A stretch of 64,000 bases of DNA from Acidimicrobiia bacterium (GTDB lineage Bacteria > Actinomycetota > Acidimicrobiia > Spongiisociales > Spongiisociaceae). Location of the stretch: the NCBI GenBank assembly GCA_021296345.1, contig JAGWAN010000003.1, forward strand, positions 78,841 to 142,840, read 5' to 3'. The position numbers were made by a program, and so were the translations under genes. This document shows positions 35,023 through 44,159 of the stretch, in pieces. The notes beneath the pieces are model-generated. The model saw nothing but the letters and a program-made list of their open reading frames with translations. It was not told the DNA's origin and searched no databases. Every line of letters begins with the position of its first letter. The first letter of the stretch is position 1.

Positions 35023-36062
35023 ACCACCTCTATCACCGGTTCTCCGCCGGCCGGCGTGAACTCGCCTATGACCGTGGCTGCCGGCGCAACCTGCCGGAGC
35101 TTCCCGATGAGCCGCCCCGACCGGCGCGGGGACACCCCCATCAGCAAACCCCCGCTCGTCTGAGCATCCGCCAAGATCTTCTGCTCCGTGCTGCTCCGAG
35201 ACGTCCTGAGGGAGGATCGCACGGACTCCAGGTTCCGCAGGCTACCGCCCGGATACACCCCCGATTCGACCAGATCAGCGATCCCGGCCAGCACCGGAAC
35301 TACGTCCATGTCCAGCCGTGCCGACACCCCGGAAGCGGTGATGATCTCCCGGAGGTGACCGGCCAGCCCGTAGCCCGTCACATCGGTAGCACACGTAACA
35401 CCGGCCTCCACCATCACCGTAGAGGCCGGCCCGTTGAGAGCCGCCATGGTCTCCACCGCCGCGTCTCGTAAGGCGGGATCGGCCACTCGGGCCTTGAGGG
35501 CGGCAGCAGCGATACCCGTTCCAAGGGGTTTGGTCAGCACTATCAACTCGCCCGGTCGGGCAGTGCCGTTGGTGACGACTCGGCCCGGAGACATGGTTCC
35601 GGTAACCGCGAACCCATATACGGGTGTCTCGTTGTCAATCGAGTGTCCACCCGTGATCGTGACCCCCGCTCCGGCCATCACATCTGCCCCGCCGGCAATT
35701 ACCTCACCCAACACCTCGAGCGGCAACCGGGATCGAGGCCATCCCACCAGTTGGAGAGCCGTCAGCGGCCGGCCGCCCATCGCGTAGATGTCCGACAGGG
35801 CGTTGGCTGCCGCGATCCGTCCCCAGTCGTAGGCCTCATCCACGATCGGTGCGAAGAAGTCCACCGACTGGACCAGGGCGCGGTCGTCGTCCAGGCGGAA
35901 CACTCCCGCATCGTCAGAGGTGGTGATTCCCACCAGGAGGTCGGGGTGGGACGTTGCGTGGTGAGTCCCAAGGGGGCGCAGGACCTGCGCCAGCTCGTCA
36001 GCGCCGAGCTTGGAGGTTCAGCCGCCACCCGGCGAGAAGGACGTAAGTCGGATCTCGGACAT
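35019..36062 (-). CDS. selD: Selenide, water dikinase, itself a selenoprotein (TGA = Sec15)
   Basis: A conventional reading starts at a GTG at 35933 and lacks the N-terminus. Upstream in the same frame, an ATG at 36062 with GGAGGTGAGAC before it gives MSEIRLTSFSPGGG, then TGA (36018-36020), then TSKLGADELAQVL, matching the SelD N-terminus where the catalytic residue is Cys or Sec followed by a Lys. Downstream motifs fit SelD: SHPDLLVGITTSDDAG, VDFFAPIVDEAYDWGRIAAANALSDIYAMGG, TGGHSIDNETP and LTKPLGTG. Total 347 residues, normal for SelD. It makes selenophosphate from selenide and ATP. A SECIS-like hairpin follows the TGA. The downstream 2Fe-2S gene is coupled. Confidence 0.92.
35990..36013 (-). 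promoter_or_regulatory. Bacterial SECIS-like hairpin in selD
   Basis: Beginning 4 nt after the TGA, CCAAGCTCG (36013-36005) pairs with CGAGCTGG (35997-35990) across a 7-nt loop GCGCTGA, giving an 8-bp stem with one bulged A. The apical loop lies about 14-20 nt downstream of the TGA, the range known for SelB-binding elements. The hairpin is inside the coding sequence, as expected in bacteria. Confidence 0.75.
36018..36020 (-). other. selD: In-frame TGA read as selenocysteine in selD
   Basis: Codon 15 of the selD frame is TGA (TCA on the plus strand). It falls exactly at the catalytic position between a glycine-rich turn and the conserved TSKL segment. Flanking sequence on both sides is SelD-like in one frame, so a frameshift is not needed. 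Confidence 0.88.
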
Positions 36063-36213
36063 GTCTCACCTCCTTTGCCACATAACTCCCGACCGGACTG
36101 TTCCACCCCCAAGGGTAGGAGTTTGGCACGATATGGAGAGAACCCGGCCTCGGTGTCCCGGTTGGTCAAGCACCGGGCCGGCGAGAGCCATCCCAACGGG
36201 TATCCTGACTGGT

Positions 36214-36690
36214 ATGAGCACCCCTGAGACCTGGCTGACGCCTGCCGTGTACCAGAAACTCCAAGAAGAGTACGGCACGCTCACCACTGTGGGGCGTACC
36301 CATATCGCCGAGCGCCTCGCCGAGGCGAGGGCACACGGGGACATCCGGGAGAATGCCGATTATGACGCCGCCAAGACCGAGCAAGGCCTCATGGAAGCTC
36401 GGATCCGCAAGCTCCGGCATCTACTCGACTATTCCACCATCAGCGAGCCCGCCAGCGATGGCACCGTGCAGATCGGCTCGATCGTCACGCTGAAGGACGA
36501 AGACGGGTTGGAGGAGGATTTCCTGGTAGCCATTCCCGAAAACCGGGTTCCCGGCTTCCTACTGGCTTCGCCCGAGGGTCCCCTAGGCACCGCGCTGGTC
36601 GGCGCGGAAGTAGGGGATGACGTGGCCTACCAAGCACCCGGAGGCAGTTTCAAAGTCACAGTGCTCGCGGTGCGGCCCTACGACGGCTGA
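36214..36690 (+). CDS. greA: Transcript cleavage factor GreA
   Basis: The 158-residue protein has the GreA layout. The N-terminal coiled coil contains WLTPAVYQKLQEEYGTL and HIAERLAEARAHGDIRENADYDAAKTEQGLMEARI, with the acidic tip residues that enter the RNA polymerase channel. The C-terminal FKBP-like domain ends GDDVAYQAPGGSFKVTVLAV. It rescues backtracked polymerase by stimulating RNA cleavage. I chose the internal ATG at 36214; the open frame upstream overlaps the selD leader and has no GreA similarity. It is divergent from selD. Confidence 0.95.
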   Translation: MSTPETWLTPAVYQKLQEEYGTLTTVGRTHIAERLAEARAHGDIRENADYDAAKTEQGLMEARIRKLRHLLDYSTISEPASDGTVQIGSIVTLKDEDGLEEDFLVAIPENRVPGFLLASPEGPLGTALVGAEVGDDVAYQAPGGSFKVTVLAVRPYDG

Positions 36691-36749
36691 ACCTCGGGGG
36701 TCCACGTCATGCTCCGGCAGCAAGGTCCGACCCCGGAGGAGACAACCCG

Positions 36750-38132
36750 TTGCGAATAAACCTGCCCAGGCCCAGGGAACTCGCCCAGCGGTTGCGGAGC
36801 ACGGCCCGGGTCCAGCCGGATGAGGTCGAGCAGTATCTAGACGCCCATACCGCCGAGTGGCGGGCGCTGGCCAGCGCCGACCCCCATGACGCAGCGGACA
36901 TCCTCGAGGAACTGGACGCCGACGCAGCCACCGACCTGCTCTCCGACCTCAACATCGCTGACGCAGCCGGAATCCTCAACGAGATGCGCCCTGAGTTGGG
37001 CGTTGATGTTCTTGAGGGACTCAACCCGGCCCGAACCTCGGATCTTGTCGCCGCCATGGATGCCGATATGGCGGCCGATCTGCTCGGACAACTGGACGAG
37101 AGCAACCGGGAGCAGGTATTAGCCCGCCTTGATCCCGAGATTTCCCACGAGTTGCTCGCCCTCCTCCAACACGCTCCTGACTCGGCGGGCGGGCTGATGA
37201 CGACTGATGTGGCGGTCCTGCAGGTGGGGATGACCGCGGGTGAAGCCACCGAACGGCTCCGTCAACTCCACGACCAGATCGACGACCTCTCTTATGTCTA
37301 CGTAGTCGATCATCGGCGCCAACTGGTCGGGGTGGTGTCGTTCCGAGATCTGGTATTCGCGCGCCCTGGGGTTGGACTCGACGAAACCATGGCACACCGA
37401 CCGGTTGCCGTTCGTCCCGAAACAGATCGGGAAGAGGTCGCCGAGCTCGCACAACGCTATGGCCTATTCGGGTTACCGGTGGTCGATCACTCAGGTGTCC
37501 TGCTCGGCATGGTCACTCATGAGGCCGTCGTGGAGTCGGTTCAGGCCGAGGCCTCCGAAGACTTCGCCGCCGCGATGGGAGCCGGGCCCGAGGAGACGGT
37601 GTTCACCCCGGTGGCGCGAGCGGCAGGCATGCGCCTTCCTTGGATGCTGGTGAACCTGGCTATGGCGCTGGTAGTGGCGCTGGTCATCGAACGGCAATCC
37701 GCGGTGATCGACGACATCGGCCCGGTCCTGGCAGCACTGATGCCGGTGGTGGCGTTGATGGGCGGCAATGCGGGGGCACAAAGCCTGGCCGTGGTAATCC
37801 GATCAATGGCGATCGACGGCGTCACGCCGAGTCGGGCAGGGCGCGTGCTTATGAATCAGGTGGCCATCGGCGTGATCAACTCCATACCGATCGGTTTGCT
37901 CGCCGGATCTGTGGGGTTGGTGTTCGGCGGCACGGTGAACTTTGCCGTAACTATGGGAATCGCAACGGTGGCCAACCTTGTCATAGGCACGCTGGCCGGC
38001 ACCGGTATCCCGCTGATGCTTCGCAAGTTGGGCCTGGACCCGGCACTGGCCTCGAACATCTTCCTGACGCTGGTCACGGACATAGTCGGGTTCGGCGGGT
38101 TCCTGATGGTCGCCACCCTGCTAATTCGCTAG
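36750..38132 (+). CDS. mgtE: MgtE-family magnesium transporter
   Basis: The 460 residues, from a TTG start with GGAGGAGACAAC before it, comprise the MgtE N domain (about 40-150, acidic HEAT-like repeats DAADILEELDADAATDLL), two CBS domains (about 155-275, with LSYVYVVDHRRQLVGVVSFRDL) and a five-helix membrane domain. The last has the family motifs ALMPVVALMGGNAGAQSLAVVIR and TLVTDIVGFGGFL (Asp at the Mg2+ site in the pore). It mediates Mg2+ uptake gated by intracellular Mg2+ binding to the N and CBS domains. Confidence 0.95.
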   Translation: MRINLPRPRELAQRLRSTARVQPDEVEQYLDAHTAEWRALASADPHDAADILEELDADAATDLLSDLNIADAAGILNEMRPELGVDVLEGLNPARTSDLVAAMDADMAADLLGQLDESNREQVLARLDPEISHELLALLQHAPDSAGGLMTTDVAVLQVGMTAGEATERLRQLHDQIDDLSYVYVVDHRRQLVGVVSFRDLVFARPGVGLDETMAHRPVAVRPETDREEVAELAQRYGLFGLPVVDHSGVLLGMVTHEAVVESVQAEASEDFAAAMGAGPEETVFTPVARAAGMRLPWMLVNLAMALVVALVIERQSAVIDDIGPVLAALMPVVALMGGNAGAQSLAVVIRSMAIDGVTPSRAGRVLMNQVAIGVINSIPIGLLAGSVGLVFGGTVNFAVTMGIATVANLVIGTLAGTGIPLMLRKLGLDPALASNIFLTLVTDIVGFGGFLMVATLLIR

Positions 38133-38350
38133 GTCAGTGGTCAGTGGTCAGTGGTCAGTGGTCAGTGGTCAGTGGTCAGTGGAATGTTGTAACTCTGCGA
38201 GTCGGTTAGTAGCACCAGGGTCATGGATTTCGCCTAGGCGCCTTCCTCCGGAGATGAGACAAGCTAAACGGACGTGAGGGCATTGGGAACCTGAGTGCTT
38301 CCCCGAGTCGCTACTGGCCACTGGCCACTCACAACTGGCCACTGGCTCAG
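38133..38350. repeat. Palindromic heptamer-array element between convergent genes
   Basis: Seven perfect tandem copies of GTCAGTG (38133-38181) directly follow the mgtE stop. About 130 bp on, 38311-38350 carries the complementary type of array (repeated ACTGGCC and CCACTGG units). The two arms can pair, and the right arm reaches the stop of the convergent lipoprotein gene. Related arrays occur near 58.45 and 60.7-60.8 kb. The centre (38182-38310) has no gene. Confidence 0.7.
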
Positions 38351-38913
38351 GAGCCGACCGTCATACCCCCGGCATCGGCATACGGACCGTGGAACGTCAC
38401 GTCCACCCCGTTCTCGATCCTGAGAAACGTCCGATCATCGAGGACCGACTGCTCCTCCGGGGTGAGATCGTCCCTGATGGCCAGGTCAGCAGCATCCCGT
38501 TCGTCCACGACAATGGCCGTGTTGGGGGAAAACGTATCCACCACGTCGTAGACCAGGTTCTCCAACTGGACAGTGGAATAGGAGCCGGGCTCAACCAGGA
38601 TCACGAGGGTGGTGCGATCATCGACAATAAGGCGGTGTATCACCTCGTACGCCGGCATGGCCGGTGGCAGGGTGGTATCCGACCCCTCCTGGACATCACT
38701 CTCACCGTCGGGGTCGACGGTGCCCTCTGCGACAGAAACTTCGGTACCTGAGGTGCCTACGCCGGTCTCCGTCACTTCCGTGACCGTGGTACTGGTGGAC
38801 GGAGACGCCCCGGTTGGAGCCGATGTTGTTTCGGACGTCGAGTCATCCCCTCCGCATGCGCCGAGGGCCAGGACAAGCGCGATAGCCGGCACAGCATTCC
38901 GGAGAGCCACCAT
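38347..38913 (-). CDS. Lipoprotein with Thr/Ser-rich linker
   Basis: The 188-residue lipoprotein starts with MVALRNAVPAIALVLALGAC (lipobox LGAC). A low-complexity Thr/Ser/Glu linker (about 25-80) is followed by a compact domain with VIHRLIVDDRTTLVILVEPGSYSTVQLENLVYDVVDTF and a C-terminus YADAGGMTVGS. The start was chosen for its signal peptide and AAGGGA upstream; the frame is open 39 codons further without support. Function unknown. Confidence 0.6.
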   Translation of the reverse strand: MVALRNAVPAIALVLALGACGGDDSTSETTSAPTGASPSTSTTVTEVTETGVGTSGTEVSVAEGTVDPDGESDVQEGSDTTLPPAMPAYEVIHRLIVDDRTTLVILVEPGSYSTVQLENLVYDVVDTFSPNTAIVVDERDAADLAIRDDLTPEEQSVLDDRTFLRIENGVDVTFHGPYADAGGMTVGS

Positions 38914-39026
38914 CGCATCAGTCCCTTGATAAGCCTTCCACCTCAAGGGTAATCCTGCCCGGTGCCATATGGACACACTTCGGTTGGCGCGGCGGGACGG
39001 CAGTCGCGCAACGCGAAGGGGCCTCG

Positions 39027-40739
39027 TCAACCGCCGCGCCAGGCGTTGGTGATCGGCAGGCGCCGATCACGCCCGAACGCCTTGGGGGTGATCTTCACTC
39101 CCGGTGGGGCTTGGCGGCGTTTGTATTCGTTGCGATCCACCATGGCTGCGACCCGGGTGACGACCGCCCGATCGTACCCGGCATCCACTATGGCATCGAT
39201 GGAGCGATCCTCCTCGATGTAGGCGGCGAGCACCGGATCGAGCACCTCATAGGGCGGAAGGCTATCGGTGTCGAGTTGGCCGGGCCTCAGCTCGGCAGAC
39301 GGCGGTTTCCGGATGATTTCTTCAGGTATCACCTCGTCCCCGCGGTTGCGCCAATCGGCCAGCTCGTAGACGGTGGTCTTGAAGACGTCTTTCAGCACCG
39401 CGTAGCCGCCGGCCATGTCCCCGTACAGGGTGGCATAGCCCACCGCCATCTCGGACTTGTTCCCGGTGGCGATCACCATCTCGTGATGCTTGTTGGATAT
39501 GCCCATCAGCAGGGTTCCGCGGATCCGGGGCTGAAGGTTCTCCTCCGCGACCCCGAACTCGCTGCCGGAGAACACGGCATCGAGCGAGTCCTGGTAGGCG
39601 GCGAACAAGTCGCCGATGGCGATGAGATCAAGGCGAATACCCAGCCGGCGCGCCAGCTCTTGCGAGTCACGGATCGATCCGCGGGAGCTGAACTCGGACG
39701 GCATGGTGACTCCCCGAACCGAATCCCGACCGAGCGCATCGACGGCGATCACAGCGGTCAGCGCCGAATCGATACCCCCCGAGAGACCTACCACCACCCT
39801 CGAAAAGCCGTTCTTCCTCACGTAGTCACCAAGCCCGAGCACGAGCGCGCGGTAGGTGAGCTCGATCGGTTCCATAGCGGGAGCGGGGCTGGGAGAACGG
39901 GGTTCGGAACGACCGGGCGAAGGATCAGCCCGCGCGACGGCGGCCTCCGCCTGCATGCCGGTCGGCTCACCCACCTCGACGTCGACCACGAACAGATCCT
40001 CTTCAAAGCGCGGCGCCCGGTACTGGACCGAACCCTCCCGGTCCATCACGATCGAGCCACCATCGAATACGAGTTCGTCCTGGCCGCCCACCAGGTTGAG
40101 ATAGACCACGGGCACCCTGGCATTGACCGCTTCCCGTCGGATATGGCGGACCCGGTCCTTGTCCTTCGAGACCTGGAAGGGCGATCCGTTGATGTTGAGG
40201 AGCAGCTGAGCTCCCGCGGCGACCTGAGCAGAAGGTGGTCCGTCAACTACCCATATGTCCTCGCAAATGGAGACTCCCACCACCACGCCGCCCACATTCC
40301 AGACCGCCCCCGGCGCGGAGCCCGCCACGAAGTAACGTTCTTCGTCAAATACCCCGTAGTTGGGTAATAGGACTTTGTTGTAGATACCTCTGACTCGACC
40401 CTGGTGGAGCAGGGCTGCTGCGTTCACCACCGGATAGCGACTACCACCGGAAGGCACCGAGCCAAGGGACGGCACCCGATCCAAGACCCCCACTACGGTG
40501 ACGGTAGGCCCGGCGTGGCCGGCAAGCCGCTCCAGCACCCCCAGGTTGGCGTCCACGAAACCCCTCCGCATGACCAGATCCTCAGGTGGATAGCCGGGAA
40601 TGGCCAGCTCGGGCAGGAGCAGCACGTCAGCGCCCTCTGCTTCCGCCCAGCTCATAGCGTCTCGAATCCGGGCTTCGTTGTGAGCGAGGTCGCCGACCCG
40701 GAGGTTGATCTGAGCCCCGGCCACCCGGATGGTCTTCAT
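39027..40739 (-). CDS. nadE: NAD+ synthase, glutamine-dependent
   Basis: The 570-residue two-domain enzyme has an N-terminal nitrilase-type glutaminase (about 1-270) with catalytic Glu in LLLPELAIPGYPPEDL, Lys in YNKVLLPNYGVFDE and Cys in VGVSICEDIWV. The C-terminal synthetase has the PP-loop VVGLSGGIDSALTAVIAVDAL and GNKSEMAVGYATLYGDMAGGYAVLKDVFKT. It converts nicotinate adenine dinucleotide to NAD with glutamine and ATP. It begins at an ATG; the divergent gap holds AT-rich sequence with an inverted repeat. Confidence 0.96.
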   Translation of the reverse strand: MKTIRVAGAQINLRVGDLAHNEARIRDAMSWAEAEGADVLLLPELAIPGYPPEDLVMRRGFVDANLGVLERLAGHAGPTVTVVGVLDRVPSLGSVPSGGSRYPVVNAAALLHQGRVRGIYNKVLLPNYGVFDEERYFVAGSAPGAVWNVGGVVVGVSICEDIWVVDGPPSAQVAAGAQLLLNINGSPFQVSKDKDRVRHIRREAVNARVPVVYLNLVGGQDELVFDGGSIVMDREGSVQYRAPRFEEDLFVVDVEVGEPTGMQAEAAVARADPSPGRSEPRSPSPAPAMEPIELTYRALVLGLGDYVRKNGFSRVVVGLSGGIDSALTAVIAVDALGRDSVRGVTMPSEFSSRGSIRDSQELARRLGIRLDLIAIGDLFAAYQDSLDAVFSGSEFGVAEENLQPRIRGTLLMGISNKHHEMVIATGNKSEMAVGYATLYGDMAGGYAVLKDVFKTTVYELADWRNRGDEVIPEEIIRKPPSAELRPGQLDTDSLPPYEVLDPVLAAYIEEDRSIDAIVDAGYDRAVVTRVAAMVDRNEYKRRQAPPGVKITPKAFGRDRRLPITNAWRGG

Positions 40740-40869
40740 AGTCCGCGGAGTCTATAGGGTTGCTACCGATCCGGAGTTGCTCATGCCCGACTGGTCGGTA
40801 GGTTGCCGGCACGGGCTCCGACGCTGCGTTTGCCTCTGAGACGTGCCCATCGCCGGCACACACTTTTCA

Positions 40870-40889
40870 GGATAATTTGATAGTTATCC
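40870..40889. promoter_or_regulatory. AT-rich inverted repeat between nadE and the HNH relic
   Basis: GGATAA (40870-40875) and TTATCC (40884-40889) form a perfect 6-bp inverted repeat with an 8-bp AT-rich spacer in an otherwise GC-rich contig. It is about 130 bp upstream of nadE and 49 bp upstream of the HNH relic, a plausible operator or promoter region. Not assigned to any regulator. Confidence 0.35.
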
Positions 40890-40937
40890 CCTGTATCGCT
40901 CTGTTTATGTCACAGCCTTGCTGTACTATACGAACAG

Positions 40938-42298
40938 ATGTACGGATACCTACTCGATTTCGCAGACGCCGACACGGAGCCCGCCCGAGCAAACGCCGCC
41001 GCGCCGGATGAGTCGCCTCTTGACTTGTTCATGTCGGACTACCAGAGGGAGAGGCAACGGGTCTACGACCGAGCCGAACATATGGTCCGTAGCGGCGGTT
41101 ACGCCCACCCCGAAGTGTAATGCGCCAAAGCCGAGGCCGCGCTGGTGCGGGGCGAGGCCCAGATCAGCCGGACAAGGGGAGATCAGCTCGTCTGGCTGAA
41201 GGTCATGTTGCGCCACCACGGCCCGGCCCGCTTCGGGTATCGCAACCCGGTCGATCTGGTGGTCTCGCGCTTGGACGTGCGCCGTGACCTCGCCCGCGAG
41301 CTGGTCTACCTAGCGCAGCGGTTGGACGACGAGCGCATCGAGCGGATGCGGCGGGGGGCGGTTTCCTACGTGCGGGTACTGGAGGAGACCCGGCTCATGG
41401 AGGCGGGAGCGTCAGCGGACGAGATAGCCCGCACCCGGACTTGGGCCTCGACGAGGTCAGCCGGGTCCGCCGGCAGTATCGGCGCATGACGCGCGCCGAC
41501 GAGAAGCGTGTGTTCGACAGCCAGTACGTGGCCTTCCAGCCGTCGCTGGACGGAACCCACGTGAAGATGAACGGACGCTTGGGAGCGATGGAAGCGGAGA
41601 TCTGCCGCCAGGGTCTCGACCGCCGCGGCGAACGGGTCATTCCGGCCGGGGAGGACCGTCCCAATGCGGGACAGCGGCGGGCATTGGTGCTCACCACCCT
41701 TTGCCAGGACGAACTCGACCGCGAGCCCACCCACCGGGCCACCACCGCCCACCGGATCCGTGCGCTCAGGAACCGGCGGGAACCCCTCCTGATGGTCGTA
41801 GCCAACAACCCCACCGCTGAGGCATCGGGGTTCGAGCAAGGCAGCGCCATGCTGGCCGGCGGACGGGTCGGACCCGGCGCTGTCGATCTAGTCGGGTGCG
41901 CCGGCCGCATCGAGACGATGACCGTGACAGGCCAGGACATCGTCCATCACGGATCAAGATCCGGCATTCCCCCGGCGCTGCGGCGTGGAGTGTTGGCCCG
42001 CGACAACGGATGCACCATCGACGCCTGCACCTCCGTATACCGTCTGGAAGCCCACCACATCATCCCGAGGTCCGGAGGCGGGGACGACTCCCCCGAGAAC
42101 CTCACCACCCTCTGCTGGTGGCACCACCACATAGCCATCCACCGCCAAGGCAAGCGCATCGACCCCCAATCCCCACCGCGACGCCTCCGGCTGCTACCCA
42201 CAAGCCGTAGCTGCGGGTACCTACGCCCCGAGCCCGATCCCCACACGTTGGCGATCCTGCGCGCCCTGCAGGCCCCCACCAACCGAGCCCCTCCCTGA
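40938..42298 (+). pseudogene. DUF222/HNH endonuclease (13E12-type) disrupted by nonsense and frameshift
   Basis: Three pieces read as one DUF222-HNH protein. Piece one (40938-41120) ends at a TAA, and translation continues in the same frame into a DUF222 region (RNPVDLVVSRLDVRRDLARELVYL). Near 41440 the reading moves to another frame (GLDEVSRVRRQYRRMTRADEKRVFD) and runs to 42298. The C-terminal HNH nuclease is intact: RDNGCTIDACTSVYRLEAHHIIPRSGGGDDSPENLTTLCWWHHH. Intact homologues in actinomycetes are about 450 residues. The distal piece could still be expressed alone. The 296 bp after it (42299-42594) show nothing. Confidence 0.8.
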
Positions 42299-42594
42299 CG
42301 GGCCGCACCCTCTCCTACCCCACCGAGGCCTGAACCGGCCACCCATCGCGAAGCCCGAAGGCCCAACCGCCGGCCAATGCGCTCGCGCGTGGCCTACGTA
42401 CGTCGTTACCGGCCGACCGATGCAGTCAGGCTCGCCAGGTGGACTCCCGGACCTCGACACGTCGGACGATCTCGCCGCCGCGCTGGACGCGCATCCGGAC
42501 GCTAGGACCGCGTAGCGGAAGCTACTCCCAGCCACCGGCGCGAGTGCCTGGCATGGGCTAGATGGCGCGGGGCACGGGCATCAGGCCCGCATGC

Positions 42595-43545
42595 CTAGAG
42601 CAGATCGGCATGAGATTGCACCAATCCACAACAGTCTTCGAAAGAAGGTCGAACAGCCTCGGGCCACAGCAGTTGATCCAGCACTATCGACTCGTACGCA
42701 GATCTCGCGGGTCCGGTGGCTGTGTAATCGAAAGCGGGCGATGCGGCGAAACCGTTGGCTGGACGAGCGGATGCCCCCAGCCCGGCCGCCTGCGTAAACG
42801 TGGAGACCTCACGAGCAAGAACGTCTGCCGGTGACTCCGATAGTGCGGTGACGGCGCCTTTGTCTCTGAGAAGGCACCAGACGTCGTAATAGTGACGAGC
42901 GAGACGCTGCTGTTCCGCGGCATCACCGGCCAACGCGGCGTGGTGCAAGATCATCAGTTTCTCGATCAGCGTGCGAACCGGCGCGAGCACTCGAAGCGCC
43001 ACAGGCTCCGCTTCGACGAAATCCGCCTCGATCCCTTCGTCGGGCCAATGCTCCACGATGAGACTGGCCACCTGTCGCTGCGACGTTGGTATGGCACCCC
43101 CGCGGGTGCCGAGTTCCAAGAGCACCCCCGAACGCAACGCACCAGATGACGAACCCGTGGGGTAGACCAAGGTCGCTGTACGCTTGACCCCTTTGGTCGC
43201 CGTTCTTGGATCAACCTTCGAATCCAACCCGGTCGATTCCTCTGCCGCGGCCACGAACTGTTTCAGCAACCGATCATCCTGACCTTTGCTGTTGCCTGGA
43301 ACTACGACGATGACGTCCACGTCCTCCGAGAACCGCTGGATCAATCCGAAAGCCTTCGACAGGCTGGTGCCACCTTTGAGAACGAAGCTCACACCTGTGG
43401 CCGCGCTACATACCGCAAGACCGCGAAGTGCCTCGGTCACCCAGAAGTCCTTCTCCACATGAGCCATCGGAATTCCGGTCGCCTCGGCAACACGCTCAGC
43501 TGCGACCGCCAGAGCATTCGGGAGCTGCCGGAGGGACCAACTCAC
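42595..43545 (-). CDS. abiEii: AbiEii/AbiGii-type nucleotidyltransferase toxin
   Basis: The 316-residue protein has the nucleotidyltransferase core VSFVLKGGTSLSKAFGLIQRFSEDVDVIV (GG-S and D-x-D metal site) and HVEKDFWVTEALRGL, typical of AbiEii. In the type IV AbiE system, AbiEii is a GTP-dependent nucleotidyltransferase whose activity is countered at the level of phenotype by AbiEi. The GTG start overlaps the antitoxin stop (GTGA), giving the classic antitoxin-toxin coupling. Confidence 0.9.
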   Translation of the reverse strand: MSWSLRQLPNALAVAAERVAEATGIPMAHVEKDFWVTEALRGLAVCSAATGVSFVLKGGTSLSKAFGLIQRFSEDVDVIVVVPGNSKGQDDRLLKQFVAAAEESTGLDSKVDPRTATKGVKRTATLVYPTGSSSGALRSGVLLELGTRGGAIPTSQRQVASLIVEHWPDEGIEADFVEAEPVALRVLAPVRTLIEKLMILHHAALAGDAAEQQRLARHYYDVWCLLRDKGAVTALSESPADVLAREVSTFTQAAGLGASARPANGFAASPAFDYTATGPARSAYESIVLDQLLWPEAVRPSFEDCCGLVQSHADLL

Positions 43546-44159
43546 CCGGTAGCCGCTCGGTCGGCGAGCGCAGGACGGACACCCGGCCAGCGCGCCCGCG
43601 CGCCGCGATGTGGTTCATCCCCCAGGTGGCGGTCCAGAATGTCCAGCCGTATAGCTCGGGCAGCAGCCAACTCCTCGACGACCTCGGCGAAATGCCCCCA
43701 GCCATAATCGACTACCGGGGGGCCGGCACGGAGCACCTCCAATACGGCCACCTCCGATGGTGTGAGAGCCCGCAGTAGGCGCTCGACCGGACGTTGAGTG
43801 AACCGTATCTGCCCCCACGGCCTGGGAACCCGCCTGGGTACCGCGGTCAGATAAATCGAAGGTACCTGTGACGTGAGAGCCAGCCAATGCGCCGCCGCGA
43901 CTCCGGCAGGACCGGAACCCCGTCCACCAAGGGCCAGAGCTACTTCCTCTATGCGGGGGCTAGACACCCCCAGCACCGTCGGAACACCCTTCCAATAAAG
44001 CCCCTTTCGGACACGAACGATGGTTCCGTCGGCAGCGAGACGCGAGAAGGCCGATTCGACCGCGGAACGCGAGCCTTCTACATCTCGTGTCGACACGAAA
44101 GACTGCTCAGCAAGACCCTTGATGTGCTCACCTACAGCCTGAGCCACAGATCCCTTCAT
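43542..44159 (-). CDS. abiEi: AbiEi-type antitoxin with N-terminal winged helix
   Basis: The 205 residues begin with a winged helix (about 5-60: FVSTRDVEGSRSAVESAFSRLAADGTIVRVRKGLYWKG). A C-terminal antitoxin domain has AAAHWLALTSQVP and PRRVPRPWGQIRFTQRPVERLLRALTPSEVAVLEVLR. AbiEi-type antitoxins repress their own promoter and block AbiEii effects. Its promoter is visible upstream with a -10 eight bases from the ATG, so it may be leaderless. It is in an accessory island beside an HNH relic. Confidence 0.82.
   Translation of the reverse strand: MKGSVAQAVGEHIKGLAEQSFVSTRDVEGSRSAVESAFSRLAADGTIVRVRKGLYWKGVPTVLGVSSPRIEEVALALGGRGSGPAGVAAAHWLALTSQVPSIYLTAVPRRVPRPWGQIRFTQRPVERLLRALTPSEVAVLEVLRAGPPVVDYGWGHFAEVVEELAAARAIRLDILDRHLGDEPHRGARARWPGVRPALADRAATG

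Noticed and set aside
35019-35933. Short SelD starting at a GTG
   Set aside because: It lacks the conserved N-terminus and any ribosome-binding site; the longer reading through TGA has both.
38133-38181. Tandem 7-bp repeats as a CRISPR-like array
   Set aside because: Units are 7 bp and contiguous without spacers, so it is a simple array rather than CRISPR.
41118-41120. In-frame TAA in the HNH relic as a recoded codon
   Set aside because: TAA is not a known recoding codon for Sec or Pyl, and a separate frameshift downstream points to a decayed gene.
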